From the NCBI GenBank assembly GCA_030710605.1, contig CP092879.1, positions 46,272,222 to 46,336,221 of the forward strand: a stretch of 64,000 bases of DNA. The letters run 5' to 3'. Shown here in pieces: positions 31,014-41,022 of the stretch; position 1 is the first letter of the stretch, and every line of letters begins with the position of its first letter. The stretch is from Cordylochernes scorpioides. Its lineage: Eukaryota; Arthropoda; Arachnida; Pseudoscorpiones; Chernetidae. The position numbers were made by a program, and so were the translations under genes. Below the pieces are notes generated by a model. That model had not been told where the DNA came from. It worked only from the letters and a program-made list of their open reading frames with translations, and made no database searches.

Positions 31014-32062
31014 CGAGGGGTTGTCCCATAAGTCCGTGGCCCGACCATGAGAACGAAATATTAGAAAATAATAAATTTTACCATAAATACCTTAAAGCCT
31101 TGTATAAAGATATGTAAATTTTCATGTTTCTACAACTAACCATTTTTTTTGTTATAGGTCCTGAAAGAGGACAAAAAACAGGAATCATCTAAAATGGAGA
31201 CAAACGAGTTTCGTGCTGTAATAAAATATCTTTGTAAGAAAGGAATGTCGCCGAAGGAAATCTATGAGGATATGGTGGATACATTAAGGGAAGATGCTCC
31301 TTCCTATAGCATAGTAAAAAAATGGGTAGCTGCGTTTAAATTAGGGAGGATCAGCACCGAAGATGAACATCAACCAGGAAGACCTGTTGAGTCAGTTACT
31401 CAAGAAAACATCGACAAGATACATGATTTGGTTATGTTGGACAGAAGAATGACAGTTTGTCGGATAGAAGAGACCTTGGGTATTCTAAAAACGACAGTGG
31501 ATCGGATTATGAGAGAACACTTGGGCCTCAGGAAGCTTTCTGCCCGTTGGGTTCCCAAACTTTTGACACCCGATCAAAAGGCTGTAAGGAGAAAGTTATT
31601 TTCGGACAATCTTGTGTTATTTGAAGCCAATCCAGAGGAATTTGTCAGTAGATTTGTTACCATGGATGAGACTTGGGCCCATCACTTTACACCAGAGTCC
31701 AAGCAACAATCCATGCAATGGAGACACTCTGGTTCCCCTCCCCCCAAGAAAGCCAAGACAGTTCCATCAGCAGAGAAGGTTATGGTGTCTGTCTTTTGGG
31801 ATTCCGAGGGTGTACTTGTTCTAGACTTTCTGAATAAGGGTCAAACCATCACTGGCAATTATTATGCAAATCTTGTGAAGCAACTACGAGAAGCTATTGA
31901 AGAAAAGATAAGAGGGAAGTTGTCCAGGAAGATTGTTTACCATCAAGACAATGCTCCGAGTCATCGGTCGCTGCAAGAGGATTATGTTGAAAAATAAATC
32001 ATAATAATTTTATTAGTCATTTTCTTTATATGTCGGGCCACGGACTTATGGGACACCCCTCG
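31014..32062 (+). mobile_element. Mariner transposon with internal deletion (1049 bp)
   Basis: The terminal inverted repeats are almost perfect: 31014-31045 (CGAGGGGTTGTCCCATAAGT…) and 32032-32062 (…ACTTATGGGACACCCCTCG). They differ by one extra T in the left one. Both ends abut TA (31012-31013, 32063-32064), the mariner target duplication. Full mariners are about 1.3 kb, so about 0.25 kb is missing, from the 3' part of the transposase gene. The insertion lies in ERM intron 1, antisense to that gene. High identity of the ends and an intact frame suggest a fairly recent insertion. Confidence 0.95.
31194..31997 (+). CDS. Mariner transposase, internally deleted (267 aa)
   Basis: Cut-and-paste transposase of the mariner family (the part found in SETMAR proteins). 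Residues 1-50 (EFRAVIKYLCKKGMSPKEIY…) form the first helix-turn-helix. GRP at 62-64 is the linker between the two DNA-binding subdomains, and residues 70-112 form the second. WVPKLL at 119-124 corresponds to the WVPHEL motif. The first catalytic Asp is D158 (TMDETW) and the second is D252 (YHQDNAPSH). The third Asp, expected about 34 residues later with the YSPDLAP segment, is absent: after SHRSLQ the frame goes straight to EDYVEK and a stop. Mariner C-termini commonly end like this, so I infer an in-frame deletion of roughly 78 codons (family length about 345 aa). The protein could still bind the termini but should not cut DNA. The start ATG at 31194 is the first in frame and fits the family N-terminus. 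Confidence 0.93.
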   Translation: METNEFRAVIKYLCKKGMSPKEIYEDMVDTLREDAPSYSIVKKWVAAFKLGRISTEDEHQPGRPVESVTQENIDKIHDLVMLDRRMTVCRIEETLGILKTTVDRIMREHLGLRKLSARWVPKLLTPDQKAVRRKLFSDNLVLFEANPEEFVSRFVTMDETWAHHFTPESKQQSMQWRHSGSPPPKKAKTVPSAEKVMVSVFWDSEGVLVLDFLNKGQTITGNYYANLVKQLREAIEEKIRGKLSRKIVYHQDNAPSHRSLQEDYVEK

Positions 32063-32064
32063 TA

Positions 32065-32470
32065 TATCTTCCTGAATGTTTTCATTAGACATGTGTACAA
32101 TTGTGTTAGGAGCATACAGCTGTGGGTAAATGGCCTATGGCCATCATTCCTGTTCATCATTTATGTTATTGTGTTGTTTATTATCCCCTTGTGCAAAGAT
32201 TACACGAATTCCATGAGTTCATGATCTCATGGAATGGGGTATTGGGGTGCAGCTTTCGTTGATCATGGCACCATGATCCAGGCACACTTTGGTGAAAGTC
32301 TGACTTTGCCTGTAATTGGAGGCCGTTCCTAACATGGAAGCCTTTGCTGCTGACTCTAACATGAGCACAGATGCAGCTCCTCCGTATCCCTGGAGTGGGA
32401 CCATTGCTGAGGTCCATCATCTGGGTCAGTTGAACTCAGGATTTATAAAGATTTATGTTATTGTACATTC
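32065..32470. repeat. Diverged R1-related repeat
   Basis: CTAACATGGAAGCCTTTGCT, CTAACATGAGCACAGATGCA, CCCTGGAGTGGGACC and GTCAGTTGAACTCAGG follow the order of R1 landmarks with much divergence. Overlapping minus-strand frames here are not conserved. Confidence 0.4.
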
Positions 32471-32908
32471 CATGTGAGAGATTGATTTTAAAATACATTC
32501 AATTTATATAATTAATTTTCAATTGTCTCTTTTTCATTGCTCCTATAACAAACAGTAATATAACAGTAACGATACCAAATTGTAATTCATACTTTGATTT
32601 CTACTTTAACAACATATATATAAGTGAAGTTTTATAATATTATTTCTTCACTTAAAATTGTCCATTTTTTGGGCCCCAACTTGTATATGAGCCTTGTAAT
32701 TGTATCAATATGTCTTTGTATCTAGGAGATCAAAATTCAGCCCAAATTACCAACATTTATTAATTTGGGGATAATCGATGATTTGGACTATGTTTTGGTT
32801 TATAAATATGATGTGCATTATTTTTATAGTTATAGGATAGTTGGGACCAAGATTTTATTTTGTCATAACCATATGTTGATGTTGTTATACCTACAGTTAG
32901 CAGGGCTC
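32471..32908. other. No recognisable feature
   Basis: AT-rich. GGGACCAAGATTTTATTTTG … CATAACCATATG (32850-32880) resembles 40634-40670, so a small old repeat is present in both. Confidence 0.35.
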
Positions 32909-33276
32909 TGGCACATTTGTAAGTGCAAAAGTCAAACTGCTTTTCACATGTGTAAACATGTGGTGCATTTACAGTAAAAGCAGTCATCAACTTCTACCCA
33001 CCATGATTATCATTGCCTGTACCACGTGTACTAGGGATAAGCAAAAAATAAATAACTACAGTTAGAGCAATTTGGACTTCGCAAGGTTCCATTTACAAAT
33101 AAGAAAGCAGGCACATGTGTAGACATGTGGTGCACTTACAGTAAAAGCAGTCGGCAACTTCTACCCACCATTATTATCATTGCCTGTACCACGTGTACTA
33201 GGCAAAGAAATAATAATAACTACAGTTAAAACAATTTGGGCTTTGCAAGGTTCCATTTACAAATAAGAAAGCAGGG
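32909..33276 (+). repeat. SINE 3' half, tandemly duplicated with its flank
   Basis: A SINE 3' part (from GGCTCTGGCACATTTGTAAG) is followed by flank ACAGTTAGAGCAATTTGGAC … ACAAATAAGAAAGCAGG. Then a second unit starts at CACATGTGTAGACATGTGGT (about 33111) and repeats both the SINE end and the flank up to AAGAAAGCAGG (about 33276). The unit is about 166 bp. Confidence 0.85.
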
Positions 33277-33548
33277 CTGTAGTCTCATCTAAAGGACAGG
33301 GTTCAAGAAAGGCTGATGACATGTGGACAAAGTCTGCCATTATGTCTGACTCATTCGTGCTGACTCCACCTATTTACAGCCAAGGGAGTCTCATCGGGAC
33401 TCCCCACTTTCCAGCTGTGCTCTAAGTGATATTGGAGACAACACAGTCAACCACAAGTCCAATCCCACCGACAAATGTTAATATGGCACCTTGATGTAAG
33501 AGTGCCAAAGTCTAAATGTGTAGACATAGGGTACATGTACAATATGCA

Positions 33549-33739
33549 CTTTCCAGAATGGTTGCATGGTTTTCCCACTATGTACTAAGTGTCAACCTGC
33601 AACCCCAAAACACATTATTGACTGTATTGACTCATCCATTGATGAGCTCTACTCATCCCCGGCAGACACCATCAAAAGTCTCAAGCTTGTAAAGCTTGAT
33701 ACCTTAATATGATTGAGTGGAGATAAGAAAGAAGAAGAC
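33549..33739 (+). mobile_element. LINE family 1, 3'-end fragment
   Basis: TTTCCAGAATGGTTGCATGG … GTGTCAACCTGCAACCCC … GATGAGCTCTACTCATCCCC … GATTGAGTGGAGATAAGAAA GAAGAAG. Frame-shifted against 14748-15155. Confidence 0.8.
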
Positions 33740-33745
33740 AATATG

Positions 33746-33939
33746 CACTCATGTACAAAAACTTGAGGAAGTGGAAAGTCTTTTTTTTTTTTTTTTTGAG
33801 AAGCCAATTTTGTTTGCACTTGGTTATCTTGTGTGTCTTCAATAAAGGTCATTGTTTTACAAATATCTTTCAGAGTTATTGTCTTAATTCTGATACACAT
33901 GCTAAAATGTGCATCTTTTCTAATTTGTCCTTAAGTGTA
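33746..33939. mobile_element. Tc1/mariner-like short element
   Basis: CACTCATGTACAAAAACTTG … TTGTGTGTCTTCAATAAAGG … TTTGTCCTTAAGTGTA. It lies 6 bp from the LINE tail and contains a T-run. Confidence 0.7.
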
Positions 33940-34314
33940 AGTAGTAGCACAAACTCTACCCACCATGATTTATCTCCTTAAGGCAACCCAATACAAAGTG
34001 TATTGAGAGGTTGCCAAATAACTTGTTTTAATAAATTGATAATATGGAAGAAGAACACTTGTAAGTATATTGAGTTTACAAAAATCAAAATAATGATTCA
34101 AATGTATACTATGAAAAAGGGGGAATCTTCTTATTGTACAACTGAAAGTTGCTGATGGCTTGTGTTTCAGTTGCACGATAAGGAGATGCCCTTTTTTAAA
34201 ATAATTTATGCACCTTATCCCAGTACAATATCACATTTGTACTAATTTTTCAAATGTATATGTTCATAAAAAAAAAAAAAAATGATAGAAGAGTAAAAGA
34301 TAAAAAAAACATAC

Positions 34315-34351
34315 CGGCTTTGGCATTTTGGAAGACCTGCTGGCAAATGTT
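34315..34351 (-). CDS. ERM protein, start exon (MPKP)
   Basis: On the minus strand, ATG at 34326-34324 opens ATG CCA AAG CCG (MPKP). A consensus donor (CCG|GTATGT) follows directly, phase 0. MPKP is how ezrin and radixin begin, and joining it to LNVRITSM at 18734 gives the canonical ERM N-terminus with the frame kept. Upstream of the ATG are 25 bases and then a strong acceptor (CTCTCTGTGTGTTCCAG|AAC), so this looks like an internal exon with a non-coding leader exon further upstream (higher coordinates). Coding part: 34315-34326. The intron to the next exon is about 15.6 kb and holds the mariner and most of the repeats listed here. I did not find the leader exon or promoter. Confidence 0.85.
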
Positions 34352-34771
34352 CTGGAACACACAGAGAGATACTTGTCAGTTTGGGTGGGGCAAACAGATA
34401 GTAGTAGGATGATGGTGGAGATATTTAAAAGACTGCCTGTGACATCAGTGTGTTGTCAACACTATTTTTATACACCGCTATCACAGCCAACTATAATCTT
34501 CAGTGACACCACGCTACACATGGGTATAAAAAAAAGGTGGTAACATGCCAAAACCATTGCTAGGAAGGAATTTAGGAGAGAAATATATTGGATGGATGAA
34601 ACATCCTTGTGTGAGAGTGGGTGGGCTGGGTGCCAAGGTAGGAAGGATCTGTAATGTGAGAAAGAATGGATTAACCTACTCCACTTACCTATACTACTCC
34701 CACTGACATCACCCACTTACCTTTTTTTACTTTCAACTACTATACCGCTTCTTTTTTTATGTCCAAGAATA
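34352..34771. other. Region upstream of the ERM start exon
   Basis: Mixed composition with no CpG enrichment, so it does not look like an island promoter. No repeat recognised. Confidence 0.4.
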
Positions 34772-34948
34772 CAGTAGAACCTCTATGAGAGGACACTCAC
34801 GCTAGAGAACACTTCTCAATAAAGGGCAGTTTTCATCACCAAAAATACCATTTTGACTATTTAGTAACTCTCTGGTAAGAGGACACCTCACCCTAAAGGA
34901 CACTTTAATGCTCTGCAACTAGATGTCCTTTACAGAGAGGTTCTACTG
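34772..34948. mobile_element. Pogo-like MITE
   Basis: CAGTAGAACCTCTATGAGAG … GAGAGGTTCTACTG with TA flanks, between the ERM start exon and the neighbouring gene's 3' end. Confidence 0.85.
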
Positions 34949-35344
34949 TATGTGAAAATAAGGATATATTTCATGCAAATAATCCTACATGCTTTAAATT
35001 TTTAAGGTGACAATATTTGACTATTTTTTAAATATCTTTTAAGATTGAATAGGCCATTTGTAGGAATCTGGAGGGGGAAGGAGCATGGAAAGATCACATC
35101 TAAATTGGGGTATTTTATAGGAGCAGCATTATTACCATCAGCAGAACAAAAGGAATGGGAAAAGTAGAAATTGAAAATTTTCAAATGGTAAAAACTAGCT
35201 TCATTTAGATTCATTGGTCATAAGCGTGTAACACAACTTCTGGATCCAAAATATCTTTAAAAAATTAAACTGAATATAATTTATTATTACTCATAGTACT
35301 ATGAAGAAGTAAACACAAAAGACAAAAACCAGCAACACTACTTC

Positions 35345-35350
35345 TTTATT
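35345..35350 (-). promoter_or_regulatory. Poly(A) signal AATAAA
   Basis: On the minus strand AATAAA lies 134 bases after the stop codon of the exon at 35485-35661. It is followed by a T/G-rich run (GTGTTGCTGGTTTTTGTC, TTTTGTGTTT), the usual downstream element for cleavage. Confidence 0.55.
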
Positions 35351-35484
35351 TGTGAATATTTTGACTTCTTTTAATTTCAAATTGAAAATTTTTCCCCCAA
35401 ATTACTCTTTCCTTAATAGTCTTTCGTACTCACTACTACATACATACTACTACAAAAAAACACACAATGTATCAATTTAGTTCC

Positions 35485-35661
35485 CTACAGAATGGCAAAG
35501 AGAGTGGGGATGAGGAAGAAGAGGCTATTGTGTTGGAATACATCTACTTGGTTATAACGGCCTATTGTAGGCCACATTGTATTCTCCTGGACACAGGCTG
35601 GCTCTACACTCTTCCTTTGTAAACAGCTTTGTTCTAGAAGGTCACTCAACACGACCCAATT
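35485..35661 (-). CDS. Candidate terminal exon of an unidentified gene, possible GPI-anchor signal
   Basis: On the minus strand an acceptor with a T-rich tract (TTTCTGTTGTTGTTGCGTTG … CACACATAG|AAT) opens a frame of 58 codons to TAG at 35487-35485. It starts NWVVLSDLLEQSCLQRK and has two Cys at codons 13 and 23 of the exon. It ends in a hydrophobic tail SLFFLIPTLFAIL after the polar stretch GRYNQVDVFQHN. That arrangement fits a C-terminal GPI-attachment signal, or a short membrane anchor. A poly(A) signal with a GT-rich element follows about 135 bp on. I do not recognise the protein, and no upstream exon could be assigned. The gene would lie head-to-tail with the ERM gene on the same strand, about 1.1 kb upstream of its start exon. 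Confidence 0.45.
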   Translation of the reverse strand, partial: NWVVLSDLLEQSCLQRKSVEPACVQENTMWPTIGRYNQVDVFQHNSLFFLIPTLFAIL

Positions 35662-35929
35662 CTATGTGTGAAGCTTCAACGCAACAACAACAGAAACCAT
35701 ATTTAGAATAGGGTAATTAATGGATATGTATACAATATGGAAACATTACACAGCTGATATTATTCAAAAGGTCTTCTTTATCTTATAAAATTCAAAAAGG
35801 GGTAAAAATTTAAAAGGTAACAAGAGACCAAGTATAGTTAGGATTGTGTTTTTATTGTATATAAAATATATAGATTATATATTAAAAATCACAATGTAAG
35901 ATACAAATAAGTAATAATTTATATTACTC

Positions 35930-36229
35930 TTATCTGATGATGGTAACATTTGGTCTTGTTACCTCATTAGAAACACAAGGTAATAAGAGACCTTGTGTTT
36001 CTAATCTATAATCCAAATTGTACCTAATCATTGTTACCTCATTGTTTAGTGTGATAGAAGTCAATGGTGATACAGTAGAAACTCCATGAGAGGACACCTC
36101 GCTACAAAGGACAGTTTTCATTTGGAAAATGAATTTTTAATTATTAACTCTCCGGTAAGTGGATATCTCTCCCTAAAGAACACTTTGACTCTTCAATTAG
36201 GTGCTGTCCTTTACAGGGAGGTTCTATTG
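35930..36229. mobile_element. Foldback MITE remnant and pogo-like MITE
   Basis: 35930-36028 holds foldback arms in a shortened form (TGATGATGGTAACATTTGGT, ACACAAGGTAATAAGAGACC, CTATAATCCAAATTGTACCT). 36073-36229 is a pogo-like MITE (CAGTAGAAACTCCATGAGAG … GGGAGGTTCTATTG). Confidence 0.7.
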
Positions 36230-37410
36230 TGCCAGGGCACCCAGGATAGTTTTATTGCCCTTTTGGTCTTGTTAGGAAAGAAAAACAATATTGCACCACA
36301 ATATTCAAAACCCATTGAAAAGAGTACCACCTAAGGATAAAATTAAGAATTATAATTGATAAAATTACTCAGGTCTCAAACCTAGAGTTAGCCAAATCTG
36401 CACAAGTTTTAGAATATTTTTCCATTGCGCCAGCCAAGTTGTAGGCCTTTTCACAAATAAGAGAAATCAGTTAAGACTTTAGGTGAAAAATCATGTTACA
36501 AGATCAAAATTTAATTTGGCAAACTGTATGTATGACAATCAATGTAATACCAACTATCAAAACACCAGCTTTGATATAATGTACCAATGAAAAAGTTTAG
36601 AGAAGATAGCCATCGTCTAAATGAAACATAAAGATGTACTCCAAAGGTCATTGGCAGTCTATTAACTATAGCAAGGAAGTATTTTTCAATGATTTAATGG
36701 TCCGTAATTATAGCTAATATGAAAGAAGATAATTGCTCAAAACAAGAGAAATGTGGTATTCCACCATGGTTTACATCTATATCAAAGATGTCATTACAAG
36801 ATGATGAGCCATTTTTGAGAATTGCTTAATACCAAAAGTCTTAAGAATTCCAAATAAAATGAGTTTAAAAAAAAAACTATAGTTTGGAAGATGAGAGGAG
36901 TGCAAAGAAGTCCTCCTTCCCCAGAAAGAAGTTGGTGAGCTAACAATAGTTTCACCATCAATGACACTGCAAACAAATGTTATTTAATGGCCCAGCAGCA
37001 ACAGCCTTGACTTGTCACTCAGGTGGAGAAGACAACGGTAGTTTCCTAAGGTATAATACAAGCCAACACTCACTCAGACAGCTAAGTTGTAGCAGTTTAT
37101 TGTGAGGGGGGAAAAAAGACCTCCAAGATTTTTTTCTTGAGGAGAGAGCAAATACCTTTACTTATTATCCCATTTAAAAAAAAAAAAGTCTCTATACCAA
37201 TGGGGTAACAGGACCATCTATAAAGAGAGTAAATTGTGCTCCATTTTAGAGAAAAGTACTTTCTATCATTTAGATGATGGTACTTCTACCAAAACATTCA
37301 TTTTCTTATTGGAGTTGGTTCTTAATACCCTTTGATACCTATTTGAAATCCAAATTTTGACAAGATTTAAAAAAAGAGAAAACCCTACAATGGTTTTCTC
37401 CTTACTTAAT
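36230..37410. other. No firm feature
   Basis: AT-rich. On the minus strand at about 36980-36890 an acceptor-like TTTGTTTGCAG precedes a short open frame (VIDGETIVSSPTSFWGRR), but no donor ends it and it runs on into A/T-rich sequence. I do not call it. Confidence 0.35.
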
Positions 37411-37555
37411 GGCCAAATAAATAATGTGATGTTTCAGTAGGAGCATTGTTAACGAAAGGTCACCTACTATTTCTGCATTTGAATTTGGTATTATTACCTT
37501 GTACATTCCTCCTTCCTTCCTTTCTTATCTCCACTCAATCATATTTGGGTACCTT
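37411..37555. mobile_element. Foldback MITE remnant and LINE family 1 tail
   Basis: 37411-37502: AATAATGTGATGTTTCAGTA … GAAAGGTCACCTACTATTTC … TTATTACCTTGTAC. 37505-37555: minus-strand LINE tail CTTTCTTATCTCCACTCAAT CATATTTGGG. Confidence 0.6.
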
Positions 37556-37878
37556 ATTAAGGATAATAAAAGATATGTACTTAAATCCATTAAAAAAAAA
37601 ATGATAGATAAAAATCATGGCTGGCTATCTATTTTGTGCATGCCTCTCACTAGGATAATGTAAATCCATAGGACATTTGATTTTTCTATGTGGATTATTC
37701 ACTGATCAATATGGTACAACACCAACTTTTTGGTAAAAAAAAAAAAAATTGAGAATTTTTCTACTGTGGGGTATTGTGGTAAATTCACTGATATATACTA
37801 AGAAAAAATAACATTGATGTCAAATGATGTGTTTTCTTAATAGATTCTTTACATTAATATGATATTCAAAATGAAATA
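37556..37878. other. No recognisable feature
   Basis: AT-rich with two A-runs. Confidence 0.35.
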
Positions 37879-38038
37879 CAGTAGAACCTCCCTGTAAAGG
37901 ACAACACCTAATTGCAGAGCCAAAGTGTTCTTTAGGGAGGTGTCCTCTTAACAGAGTTGCTAAATAGTAAAAATGGTAATTTTGCAAATGAAAACTGTCT
38001 TTTTGTGGAGAGGTGTCTACTAAAGAGAGGTTCTATTG
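37879..38038. mobile_element. Pogo-like MITE
   Basis: CAGTAGAACCTCCCTGTAAA … AGAGAGGTTCTATTG, TA flanks. Confidence 0.85.
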
Positions 38039-38584
38039 TATGACTATTCATTCCTCTTGCTTCTATTCCATGGTGCATATGTAATTTGAGAAACCTCTCC
38101 TTTGAAGATATTCAGGATAAACCTCATTTATATTCAGCTATCTAGATGGAAATTCTTACAGAGATAAGAAATCAATCCTACAAAGAATGGAGGGTGAATA
38201 ATTATTGTGTCTATTATTTTGATGAAGGAGTCTTCATTTTTTTTCAAGATAGAGAGGTTTCCTTCCAGCAAAATCCCCATCTATATGTAAGCCACACATC
38301 AATCTGATCAAAGCATTCACTAACCAGTTATAAAAGTAATAAAACATTGAGATGACCTATTCTACTGTGAATAGCTTCTATTTCAATGTCAGTTTTTCAT
38401 TGATAAGAATATAAGAGTATTGTTGACCAAAGTAGTTAACTTGGGTCTCTTTTTTGTTATTAATTTTGATAGTGAATTCTTGATATTTCTATGACTCGAG
38501 TTCAAATCATTGACTTTCCTTGGAATTTTCTGAATACATTGTAGGTTTACCTCTGCCCCATATAAAACATTTAAGATTCACATA

Positions 38585-38747
38585 CAGTAGAACCTCTCTT
38601 TAGCTGACACCTCTCTATAAAGGACAGTTTTCATTTGTAAAATTACCATTTTTACTATTTATAAACTTTCCGGTAAGAGGACACCTCATTCTAAAAGACA
38701 CTTTGGCTCTGCAATTAGATGTTGTCCTTTACAGGGAGGTTCTACTG
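38585..38747. mobile_element. Pogo-like MITE
   Basis: CAGTAGAACCTCTCTTTAGC … GGGAGGTTCTACTG. The left 20 bp are identical to those of the minisatellite-bearing MITEs. Between this and the previous MITE (38039-38584) I see nothing else. Confidence 0.85.
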
Positions 38748-39590
38748 TAACATGTTCTCCATTCTTTGACACAGATTGGTATATACACACACAGTATATA
38801 TATTCCCACACTAAGTATGTGTTGTAAAATATTGGTGACATCCCTGTGGAAAACCTTGATATTGGTGTTTGGCAATCTCATTCTCAGTTTAGCGCAATCC
38901 TGTTATAGTATAAAATTTTAGATGCCTGTTGTTTATTTTGATATTGTTTGTTAATGCTCTATGAAATTAAATTCCTTTTAAGGTTGATGAAGCATTATAA
39001 ATCTTTTATGTGGCTATTCTGTAAAAGCTTTAGCAGATAGGATTTAGTGCGTAAAGACAAAGAGTATAGAAACTATTTTGCAGTCTCTCTCTCTCCTCAT
39101 ATTTGTTGCTGGATTATTTTCACAAGTATTTTGAGAGTATGTGGCTCATTTAAACTAATAAGTCTATTCACCACATTTCTAAGGAGTTATTTGGTTCTAG
39201 CCAACCAGATTCCAGTGTCATAAGCCATGAATCATTTTGTTTATTTATCAGAATAATTTTATATTCCATTTGCTTAAGCAGTAAAGTGCCATCTACACTT
39301 TTATCATGAAATGTAAGCTAAAATGGATAAAGCCTGTCAAGGCACACAGACAGGCTAAACAATTTCATCTTTAACTAAATTTCTTTCAAAATAAAACCTT
39401 ACTATGGATTCCACTTTATTGATCAGTGATAGTGTGAGTAAAGACCCAGTTTAGGGTGAAGGCACACACAGTTCCTAGCCAGGTATTAGTGCAACAGCGG
39501 CCAACCAATGTATGGGTAAATCAAGACAGCAGCAGCAATGACCTTGGATGGGACAGATCTAGGGCTCTGGTGACAACCAGATTGTGGCTG
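38748..39590. other. No recognisable feature
   Basis: AT-rich DNA becoming GC-richer after 39450. No supported exon. Confidence 0.35.
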
Positions 39591-40265
39591 CCGCCACCAC
39601 TGCTGCCTTATCTCCTCCTCCGCCTCACTTCCACCTCCTGTCTCACACATTGTCTCCTCCACAACTTCCACATCACACACATTGCCTGTCTTCACCTCAC
39701 ACATTGTCTCCTCTTTACTTCTCGCAACGTTACTTCCACACAAGGTAATAAGACCAAATCCAAATAAATATATAGTATGTGACATTACCTTGTGTTTATA
39801 ATCTATAATCCAAAGTGTGCTTTATCACACCACACACATTTTCTAATTGCCTGTCTTCACCTCCTTTCTCACAACTTCCACACAACACACATTTTCTACC
39901 ATCTATAATGTCCCCTACAGTACCTGCCTCACATGTTACTTCCACCTCCTGTCTCACACATTGTTTCCTTTCTCACAACATTCACCTCCCACACCACACA
40001 CAAGGTAATAAGACCAAATCCAAATAAATAAAAAGTGTGTGACACACTATTGATTTGGTCTTATTAACTTGTGTTTATAAACTATAATCCAAATTGTGTC
40101 TTATCACACCACACACATTTTCTAATCTCCTGTCTCCACCTCACACATTGTCTCCTCCATTCTAACAACTTCCACATGCATTGCCTGTCTTCACCTCTCA
40201 TAATGTCACCTACATTACCTGCCTCACTTCCACCTCCAGTCTCAAATTGTCACTCCCAACTTTGG
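39590..40265. repeat. Degenerate CT/CA-rich repeat split by two foldback MITEs
   Basis: Imperfect repeats of words such as CCACCTCCTGTCTCACACAT and TTGTCTCCTCCACAACTTCC. Two short foldback MITEs interrupt it (39740-39827 and 40000-40107), each starting ACACAAGGTAATAAGACC and ending CTATAATCC-AAAGTGTGC/AAATTGTGTC. Removing them joins like sequence on both sides. Open frames in it are translated simple sequence. Confidence 0.7.
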
Positions 40266-41022
40266 CTTGAAAAGCCAAGACTTGAAAAAAAAAAAGGGTT
40301 TAAACAAATATCTGTTGGAATCATGTCTTCTGAGCTGTATTAGAAGAATGTTTGGAAGAGATGGTCTTAGTTAAAACAACAATCATTTTATATTATCTTT
40401 CTTGTTTGTTAATCCCTACTTATATCTATGTGAGAAATGTTCACATTGAAGATAACAGATATCAGAGTATCCAATACTGCTAAATGAAGAGGGACCTTTA
40501 ATCAACTGTCATTTAAAAGTATAAACAAAACAGCACTTTTGTTGCTATTTGTCCTAAATAGGAGATTTTTCTTTGAATGGTTTTGTAAGAGAAAACAAGA
40601 TAGAGCCAAACCCCGCTAAAACAACACGTCTTGGGACCAAGATTTTATGTTGGCATAACCATGTTGTCATTATAATAACTACAGTTAAAACACTTTAGAA
40701 TGTTATAACCATGTTGAGTTTATAAAGGAGACTATTAAGAAAATCCACTGTATTCCACATTAGGTATTCAACTTGCAACAGTTTTCCCTTTGTTAAAGAT
40801 TGTTGCTGTTGAAAAATGACCCCTCGTCATTATGGTTATCTTTAGTTATCCAAAATACAAGATTTTATCATTTTGTTTTCCAATTTCTTTGTGTGTAGAG
40901 AGCTGTAGGTTAGTTGGATTTAAATGGCAACCCATTGAATGTAAGAGTAATTGAAGAAGGCTAAATAAGCTGACAAAGATAATGCAATCCCTCAAAAATA
41001 TATATTTTTAAATTGTTCTCTT
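40266..41022. other. Mostly unannotated
   Basis: Holds an old fragment (CCGCTAAAACAACACGTCTT GGGACCAAGATTTTATGTTG, about 40612-40690) resembling a decayed TIR element end, partly shared with 32850. No exon is supported. Confidence 0.35.

Noticed and set aside
39456..40343. Three plus-strand frames rich in His, Thr and Cys
   Set aside because: Translated CT/CA-rich simple repeat interrupted by MITEs, without splice or family support.
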